Of a stretch of 31,504 nucleotides of DNA, positions 23,917-31,504 are shown piece by piece (positions within the stretch are counted from its first letter, which is position 1; each line of letters starts with the position of its first letter). Made by a program: the position numbers and the translations under genes. The notes beneath the pieces are model-generated. The model saw nothing but the letters and a program-made list of their open reading frames with translations. It was not told where the DNA came from and ran no database searches. The DNA lies in the NCBI GenBank assembly GCA_015679605.1, contig JAAAVE010000128.1, positions 1 to 31,504 of the forward strand. The letters run 5' to 3'. The stretch is from Podila epigama. Its lineage: Eukaryota; Mortierellomycota; Mortierellomycetes; Mortierellales; Mortierellaceae.

Positions 23917-26439
23917 ATGGCACATGGAAAGAGACTGGCAGTAGACGCCAATATAGGATCATCAGAATATGGCGCTCCAAAGAAGCGGTTAGCTTTGTCA
24001 CACACCGCCAATGCAACGTCACCTGCAACAGAAATAGTAGAAGCAGTGTCACCAACATCACCCCATTTAGCGCCTGATACCGATACGACTAACATCAAAA
24101 CAGAGCCAGACGATGAGGGAAAGAGCGTACATCTCTACCCAACGTCGCCTCAACCCATCGTTACCAAGAACACCCTGATGTGGTTTAGAAACGACTTACG
24201 ACTGAACGATAACCGAGCCTTGTTTGAAGCTTCTATGCGTTCAAAAGTTGCGCCGGACGGTTTCCTTGTTGCAATTTATCTTTTATCGCCAGAAGAATGG
24301 GCTTCTCATGATGAGGCGCCTGTCAAGATTGATTTCTGGATGCGGAACCTTGCCACTTTGCGAACAGACCTTGATCAACTCAACATTCCTCTCATTGTCA
24401 GAACCGCCCCCAAAGCGAGAGATGTCGTCGACATTGTTCGTGCAATTGTCAGGGAGTTTGATATCAGCCATGTGTTTTGGAATAAAGAACTGATGGTGGA
24501 TGAACAACGCAGAGATACTCGAGTCAAGAGGGCTCTCGAGGAACAAGACCATATCATCGTTCAAGAGTTAGACGACCAATGTATTGTCCCTCCAAGAGAC
24601 GTGCGCACCAAGGTCATAAATCATTTTTACATACCATGTAACACGTAACATGCAGATATCACAACTTTTTTTTTTCAACTGACTCTTTTCCATCTTGACC
24701 TATAACTCACCTGTCAAAAAGCATCTCATAGACCGGTAATGCATATTCTGTCTTCACTCCATACTACAAAACATGGTCCCACCTTGTCGAAACCGAGCCT
24801 CACTACCTACAACTTTCTGCCAAACCTGACCCGAACCGCATCCAAGCCCGTACAGTCTTTCATCAATTCTTTCATCACTCAACCACATCAAAAACGACAG
24901 CGATGGGCGCAATGGCAGTGACAGCTTCACAAACAGAGCCAGAGCCAGAGCCAGAGTCACCAATCCCTACTTCATATCCACATCCACTTGACCGCAACAG
25001 AATCGAAACCCTCTTTCCTGCAGGGGAGACAGCAGCCCACGCACGTCTCACTACATTTCTTGAACATCGCGTTTTAAACTATCATCAAAGACGGGATGTC
25101 CCTCACGATGAAGATGGCTGCAGCTCCCTGAGCCCATACCTTGCTGCTGGTGTTCTCTCTACTCGGCAATGTGTTGTTGCAGCACGCGCCACCATCACTC
25201 ATATTACAGCTCATAGCAACAATAAGGAAAAGAGCGCTTTCGGGAGAGAAGGTATCAAGACCTGGATCAAGGAAATTGGATGGCGAGTAAATTAATCCTC
25301 TCTCTGCTTCTTTGCTTTATTTTTTTCTTTCTTCTTCTCAAGTTTCCTGCAATGTTCTTGTTATAAAAGAGATTAGTAGGGAAGCCTAATCACTCGCCCT
25401 TTTTTCGTCTTTTTTGTACAAAAAAAAACTACACACAGGAATTCTACAGAAACATATTGGTATCGTTTCCAAGGATCTGCATGAACCGCGCATTTCAACC
25501 CGTCACAGAAAACATTCGATGGAATGATAACCAACAACTCTTTAACGCATGGTGTCAAGGCAAAACGGGTTACCCCATCGTGGATGCAGGCAAGTGTTGA
25601 ATACAGTCATAATCTATCATAATAATGCATACAAGGAAGAAAAAAAAAAAAAGGTGAATTTTGCACTTTAATCAACCTAGGAAAAGCCTTTCTCTAATTC
25701 TTATTTTTATATTTCCTTGTTTAGGAATGCGACAGTTGAACAATATAGGCTACATGCACAATCGACTTCGGATGATTGTCGCTTGCTTCCTTGTCAAGGA
25801 CCTTATGATCAATTGGCAGTGGGGTGAAAAGTACTTTATGAGCCATCTCATTGACGGCGACCTGGCTTCAAACAATGGCGGCTGGCAATGGGTAAGGAGA
25901 AGACAAAAAAAAATGGCGAGCAACGTTCTATTGCATATCTTTATCTTGTTTAGAGTTGATTCTTGATGAAAGTCAAGGATCAAATCCGTTTCCGGCATTC
26001 ATTTTTCCGTTTGCACATGATTTTTTTTCTTGTCTCCACTTTTACGAAATGAAATGATAGAGTGCTTCCACAGGGACGGATGCACAACCATACTTTCGGA
26101 TCTTCAACCCGCTCCTTCAGTCACAGCGATTTGATCCCAATGGCACCTTCATTCGACGATGGGTGCCCGAGCTCAGAGGCTTGACAGATAAACAGATCCA
26201 CGAACCATTCAAGATATTGGCGCCATCGCAGTTTGCAAAACTTGGGTAAGTGTTGTGTTTGAATGCATATCCTAATCATTCAGCTTGATGACAATGCATA
26301 AAACAAAAGGAGCATTATCTAATCCTCTCTCTTGTAATCAAACATTTCAACACAAAGGTATCCCAAACCGATTGTGGACCATGCCACCGTAAAGACACGC
26401 TACATCAATGAATTCAAGCGTGTCCTTGGTACAAAATAG
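23917..26439 (+). CDS. phr1: Deoxyribodipyrimidine photolyase (class I CPD photolyase)
   Basis: This flavoenzyme splits UV-induced cyclobutane pyrimidine dimers using light. Exons are 23917-24612, 24732-25286, 25439-25589, 25725-25891, 26061-26245 and 26358-26439, giving 611 aa. An N-terminal extension of about 85 aa contains PKKRL, a possible nuclear signal. The photolyase alpha/beta domain starts at [20 protein letters not shown]. The FAD domain holds WREFYRN (Trp416), MHNRLRM with Asn480 and Met484, and [20 protein letters not shown]. By spacing, Trp445, Trp498 and Trp521 match the electron-transfer triad W306/W359/W382 of the E. coli enzyme, and Trp416 and Asn480 match its W277 and N341. 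The Met (not His) in HNRLRM supports CPD rather than (6-4) activity. Intron 3 has a GC donor. A Glu-Pro repeat lies in the interdomain linker. Light induction is likely for the family but no site is evident here. Confidence 0.96.
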
Positions 26440-26502
26440 CGCAACCTTTTCTTATCTCACTCTAAACACATTTTCTTCATTGCTTCCCTGTCGAATGCGA
26501 AA

Positions 26503-26508
26503 AATAAA
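26503..26508 (+). terminator. AATAAA polyadenylation signal of photolyase
   Basis: AATAAA lies 64 bp past the stop at 26439, inside the 198-bp gap to the convergent CHO2 stop. The CHO2 side has no AATAAA that I can see. Confidence 0.6.
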
Positions 26509-26637
26509 GTGCTAGAGAGCATGAAAAGAAACTAGTCTATCAAATGAAAGAAAGAAAGAAGAAAGTAACAACAACAATCAAATATAATATCTACAAAAAC
26601 AATGTAACAAAAAAGGAGAACTTTGGCAAGAGTCCTT

Positions 26638-29600
26638 TCAGACAGCCGCTGCGGTTGTAGCGGCGGGCACTTCAGGAAGCTTATAGTCACTTGACTCTGT
26701 CAAACGGGAAGAGGGCGAATTCTCAATGGTCGAGAACGGCGCCAAGGCTCGGCGCGCTGTAAAGATCCTCAGTGCCAAGTAGAGGCAGCTCATGTCAACC
26801 ATCACCACCTCCCATGCAAACTCAATGCCGTACATCAATTGGATGCCCTTCACCACACGCTGGGCTACCTGCTCATTGATCGTCACAAACCGCTCATCCA
26901 CCGTCGCTGGCATGATCGACTCGTCCTCGTTAAAGCATCGCTGCACATAGGGCAACAACGACTGTCCAATGGCCGCAACCGTGAGCTCCTTGTCCGACTC
27001 GAAATTGTCCATCGCAATCGCAAATGGCTCGGTGTATGCCATCACATTGTACCGACCATGATGGTGGTATCTGAACTCAAATGTTCCCTCGAACCAAGGC
27101 AGCTTGTCACCCAAGAACACGACCTGGCCCATGCTCAGCTCCTTGCCATCAACCATTACCACCTGTTCCTCAATGACCTCGCCATCACCCTTGCCAGCAT
27201 GGTTCTCCACCCCTGGCTCAGCCTCACCCAGGCCAAGATCGCGGCCGACAAACAGGTAACGGTTCTTGGATGCCACGCTGGTCACCTTCTTGGAGTTGTT
27301 GCTCGAAACCTTGTAGATACCGATCCAATCCTTGGCACCATGGTTCAAGGGTGCTGTCCACGACACAGTCAGTTTCTCGCCCAGCTTGTACACAGGGGTT
27401 CCCTGAGAGTTGGTTGTCACGGGGCCCTTGTTGGTAATCTTGATGGAGTACTGGCTCATATCATAATCACCCATATCATCCCAAGTACGACTGTTAAAGT
27501 TTCAGAGTAAGAATGTACGGTCATCGGTTAGTCACTCAGTCAAGAGTCAGTCAGCCCAAAACAATGCCGTTATAGGATTATACATGGAGCAACGTCCAGA
27601 TAGATAGATCAACTGTGGAGAGAATGCAGCAATACTTACGCGACAATCAATTTCTCTCTTGAGCTTTCCAAGAGTGCCTTGGAGCTCGACATCATCTCTT
27701 GAATGCGGGGAGCCACAACACTTTGGACCAATTCCGTCAAATCCTCGCGGGTACCTTCGACAAAGTCCTGTGCCTTCTCAGATACGGCCCTCGTGCGCTC
27801 AATCACGTCCTTAAACTCTGGTGTCGTCTCAAGACGCTCCCTCAACCCTTGAGGCAAAATCTGAGCTTGCTTCACAGTCTTGACGACACCAGCATCCTTA
27901 CGGATCTTGTCACCATAGATCTTGCGCATGTGAGGCGACTCGACATAGTGTAGGAACAAGAAGTTGGATACTTGCGAAAACATGGCCAAAATAAAGATGG
28001 ACCAGCTGTTGCAGATCAATGTCATTCCCCAGAATGCTGCATGACCCATAACCTTTTCTGGGTTGTTCACAAATCTATAAGGTTTCGATTTCAAACATTC
28101 AGAAAGGATTTGGTAAGTTACAACGATAACTACGACTACATCTGCGACAACGATAGCAATAACGACAGCATCAAAAAACAAAAACAGTAATTGTCATTAC
28201 CTGTAAATGCCAGTATAAAAGAGTCCGTTCGACGACTCCTCCATGAAAAAGTCTCCATAGAACCATCCAAAGTCACCCAGAACCTCAAAAACAGAAACCG
28301 AGGCCCAAATATGCAATGCAATCAAGGCCAAACCCAGAACGTGACGCAGAAGCACAGTGCCGTAGGTCCAGTCGTCAGGGATCGAATACATCTTGAAGGC
28401 GGCAAGGAAAAAGGTCGCGTACGTCATGCTGTTAGACAGGTTGAAAATACTCTTCCAGCTTTGGAAGGCATCCTGGGCAGTGCCTCCGTGCTTGATAAAG
28501 TGCTTGGTATAGAACTTGTTGTCACTCTGTTGTTTGAGAACCGCTCCGAGAACATAGGAATGGAAAATGCGCCAGAGAAGTGCCTGGATCACCATCATAA
28601 AGGTCAGGAATCGGGGGCCGGTATGGGAAATCAAGAAAGGTACCAGGGTTGCATAAAAGATGATCAAGGCCACAAAAATGTCATTGGATCGGAAAATATC
28701 AAAGTTCTTGAACACAATCAGGTCCCGTCGGAAATAGGTGTTGTACATGTCCTTATCGCCGCAAGGGACGCGAGACAAAGAAACCTCAGGCTCACCGATG
28801 GCGACAGGCTTGTTGGACTGAATACTGGCATCGGTCTCGCTCAAAGTGGACACACGCTTCTTAGGCACCGGTGGGGGGTTGTACGTCTTGTCAATGTCTG
28901 TGGATGTGTTTGCATATTTTATTGTGTTAATTCGGTTTGTTTTTTACGTTCTTGATCATGAGCAATTGATAAAATTCAATAAATACAAAAAAACAAAAAA
29001 ACTTACGAGGATTCTCAACCAACGTCAAGAAGGCAAACTGGGCGGCATGGGCAAAGAGGGAGACAAAGAGAACCATGTACGAGGCCATCATGAGCGAGAT
29101 ACCGTAGTAACCGGCATATCCAACCGAGTACATGGGATGCGGGGCCATCTCAAAGACGCCATCAAACGTGAGCGACTGCTCAATGAGGAAAAAGAAATCA
29201 CCCCAGTCTGTTTGTCGTGGATCAAGTTTTGGGGAGGGAGGTAATGATACGCGAGTGAGAAAGGGAAAGAACAGATGCACGCGATATCCGATGGACACAC
29301 GCGGTTGTCAAAGGAAAAGAGGAGTTTAAAAAATTTTGTGGGGTTGAATGAAAGACTGAAGTTGGAGACAACATTCATATGCTCTCACATAATATTTTGT
29401 CCTTTTTTTTTGTTCCTTTTTTTCCTGTTTGATGAGTTTGTCCACTCTAATGCATTTGGAGGTACTGCACGGATATAATATGAAATTATACAGCAAACTT
29501 AGAAATAACTTACACCAGGCAAAGTCCTTGACCACTCGGTGGGCATCCAATTTGACCCAGATGTTGAAAAAGACCAGGATAAAGCCAGCAACCCAACGGA

Positions 29601-30849
29601 GCACATGGCTGAAGAATCCAGAGCCAGCTGGGAAGGTCAGCCATGAGAGTGCAAAGCACACGTAGGTCGTAAAGTCGTTCATGAGGATCAGATCGACCAA
29701 CTGACGATAAAGCAGCCAAGTGTTGAACTCGATAGGGACAGCCTATCATGTGTTTTATCAACAAAAGAATAGGAGGGTTACAAAAAAGGGGGAAAGCATC
29801 TCTATCAGTACGACAGCCGTTGCAACAAAAGTGGGGGAGAATCAGCAAGCATAAAACAACCGGCATGTGTCGAAAGTAGCACTGTACCTCAAAATCATAG
29901 TCTGATCCCATCTTGCAGCTCAGCTCTGTCTTGAGCCAGTCATACCAAGGGTTTCCGCTGTTCTTGTCAAAGATGCCCTTCTCCTTGGCCCAGGCAACAA
30001 GGCCGCGACGTTCGCTCTGAAGCTTGAGCAGGTAACCAAGTCCTGCATTGTAACCCGCACGCCAAAAAATGAACAGGACCAAAAAGAGGAATCGTTTGAC
30101 TGTGGTGGGCAGAGTAAAGAACAAAAAGATCTGCACGCCCATAACAGCCAAGGTCACAATGTCAAAGATCGACTTTTTCTTGCTCATGTTAAATACTTCA
30201 CTGAGCATATCTGTCGTCGTTGGCACGCGAAAAACTACAAGTAATGGGAGGAAATTGCATTGAGGAGTGAACATCAGATGTCGTTATTGTAACATATGGT
30301 TCCATATTCTCTCCTCTCCAAATGGTGGGTTTATTCGTCCTCGATTCAGGCACACCTCTGTCCCGCGCGAGTTCTTTTGTCATACTCGATGTAGTGTGAA
30401 CCGAGTCAAAGACCGTCGCTTCACGAACAGACACACCACGGCTGACAGACATCACGCGCGCTTATTTTCTTGAGTGTGATCGTGATCTCACGCCCAGCAC
30501 GTCTTTCCTGATCCATAAGAAGCTCTTTTTTTTCTTTTTCAAAGAATGGCTACCACCACTACTTCGCAGTTATATGCTACTTACTGGTACCGTTAGGAGT
30601 CTTGCCAAAGGCAGTCTCCTCAGAAGCCTTGGCAAGGTTCGCCTGTTGAGAATCCGTAAGCGAATGACCGGTCGTCAAGCTATCCGTAGAATCTCTTGTC
30701 TCACTCAGTTGCTCCTTCTCCTTTTGTTGTTGTTGTTGCTTTTGCGCATGAAGCTTGTTGGCCGAGGAGATAGCCTCATGAGTAATATCATCATCACTGC
30801 CACCAACAGACGCCTGTGGTGCTCTCCTATTGCGGAGCTCAGAGTCCAT
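26638..30849 (-). CDS. CHO2: Phosphatidylethanolamine N-methyltransferase CHO2
   Basis: CHO2 uses SAM to methylate phosphatidylethanolamine, the first step of the PE-to-phosphatidylcholine route, in the ER membrane. Minus-strand exons are 30849-30585, 30234-29888, 29742-29514, 29207-29007, 28897-28201, 28074-27640 and 27490-26638, giving 1008 aa; yeast Cho2 is 869 aa. Residues 1-90 are hydrophilic with a Gln run. Many membrane segments follow. The first methyltransferase-like unit has [20 protein letters not shown] and [14 protein letters not shown] (303-316); the second has FGWFYGDFF and [14 protein letters not shown] (about 579-592). The C-terminal soluble part (about 740-900) has a beta-sandwich look ([36 protein letters not shown]), resembling SKICH-like folds; that fold call is inference. 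The start at 30849 was chosen because the longer in-frame option at 30933 adds only an unconserved leader. Intron 1 is long (350 bp). Confidence 0.96.
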
Positions 30850-31504
30850 GTTGAAGGAACTGCGAGGTGTTTGGTGTTGGTGTTGGGTATTCGAATGAAT
30901 GAGAATGCGAATGAGTTTAGAGGAGCAACACAATCAGCTCAATGTCGAGGGTGGGAATGCGCGACAATGGAAGAAGGCAGAGCGATTGTAGAAGGAAAGA
31001 AGAAAAGAAAAGAAAAGAAAAAGAAAAGAACAGATTGAAAAATGCGGGACGAACGTGAGACGGTAAAAAAATAAAAAGTAAGAAAGCGGTTGGGGCAACT
31101 GTCAGGAAGAACCCGTTGAGATGTGGCTGTTCTCCCGTCCATTGTCCATTGTCCTTGCGCGCGCATGTGCGTGCGTGTGTGTGCGTGTGTTTGTGCAGCA
31201 GTCTGTGCATCTCCTTTTGCCCATGTGTGTTGCACCTGGGTTGGGGGATGAGAAGGATCCGATCCATCTGTCTGTGGGTGGGTACACAGGGCACACAAAC
31301 ACACACCACACATCCACTCACGTTCGAACACATTCGAACACCATGTCCTGTTTGAAGACAGTGCCTGATCGAGATAGCTGTCTATCTTTCCTCCCCCACT
31401 CCCTCGCACATGAAAAAGAACCAGACAGAACAAAAAATCAAAGGTCAAAGGAAAACAAATGCTGCAAATAGTCCAAAAAGGCAAAGGTGCGGAACCAAAA
31501 AGTT
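30850..31504 (-). promoter_or_regulatory. CHO2 upstream region
   Basis: This 655-bp stretch up to the window edge lies upstream of CHO2. It contains AAAAG repeats (31003-31030), a GTGCGTGT-type dinucleotide repeat (31160-31195) and several CATGTG words (for example near 31164 and 31221), the core of the inositol/choline-response E-box in yeast. Chance occurrence is likely in such GT-rich DNA. No other gene is supported. Confidence 0.45.
31160..31195. repeat. Degenerate GT/GC dinucleotide repeat
   Basis: An alternating purine-pyrimidine run (GCGCGCATGTGCGTGCGTGT and on) upstream of CHO2. Such runs can adopt Z-DNA; any role is speculative. Confidence 0.8.

Noticed and set aside
26839-27510. 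223-codon plus-strand frame inside CHO2 exon 7
   Set aside because: It has no motif, and the minus strand encodes the conserved C-terminal part of CHO2.
28191-28955. 254-codon plus-strand frame inside CHO2
   Set aside because: CHO2 exon 5 on the minus strand in the same place matches its family and splices cleanly; this frame is its shadow.
30235-30584. A separate gene inside the 350-bp first intron of CHO2
   Set aside because: The short frames there have no motif and no start context, and the flanking CHO2 exons join in phase.

Overview
This is a eukaryotic, almost certainly fungal, nuclear window. Genes are split by many short GT-AG introns, mostly 107-180 bp. Promoters and introns are rich in T runs, CT tracts and dinucleotide repeats, and proteins carry Asn-, Gln-, Ser- and His-rich low-complexity tracts. 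The gene content fits a fungus: CHO2-type phosphatidylethanolamine methyltransferase, PHO81/NUC-2-type SPX-ankyrin regulator, Uds1-domain septation protein and class I photolyase. Together with the presence of a DHX40-type helicase, I infer an early-diverging filamentous fungus (Mortierellomycota/Mucoromycota style). That placement is inference; no rRNA or other direct taxonomic marker is present.

Layout, left to right. Positions 1-1885 hold no gene I can support, only simple repeats. A five-exon DEAH-box helicase of the DHX40 family lies on the minus strand (1886-4851). An intergenic stretch of about 1.46 kb separates it from SKP1 on the plus strand (6313-7069, three exons) and includes an A-rich tract, a GC-rich island able to fold, and short tandem repeats. 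Next comes a possible 50-residue spliced gene (7430-7689), then a very large coiled-coil Uds1-domain protein (8050-13533, three exons, 1698 aa). A small 61-residue orphan gene (14734-14919) follows between two gene-poor stretches of about 1.1-1.2 kb.

The right half is denser. It holds a PHO81-like SPX-ankyrin-pseudoGDPD protein (16010-20853, seven exons, 1283 aa), CSTF1/CstF-50 (21023-23631, seven exons, 502 aa) and a CPD photolyase (23917-26439, six exons, 611 aa), all on the plus strand. The last gene is CHO2 on the minus strand (26638-30849, seven exons, 1008 aa), tail to tail with the photolyase. Its upstream region fills the rest of the window.

I rebuilt each intron by hand, requiring the reading phase to be kept and the family motifs to continue across the junction; all seven large or well-known gene models close in frame. 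The genes do not form a pathway cluster. They cover RNA processing (DHX40-like, CSTF1), ubiquitin ligase assembly (SKP1), septation or polarity (Uds1), phosphate sensing (PHO81), light-driven DNA repair (photolyase) and phospholipid synthesis (CHO2). I found no rRNA, tRNA, transposon, CRISPR array or biosynthetic cluster. The items most worth a second look are the small genes, a GC-AG intron, the catalytically degenerate GDPD domain beside an intact SPX inositol-pyrophosphate site, very small coding exons, and the GC-rich foldable island.
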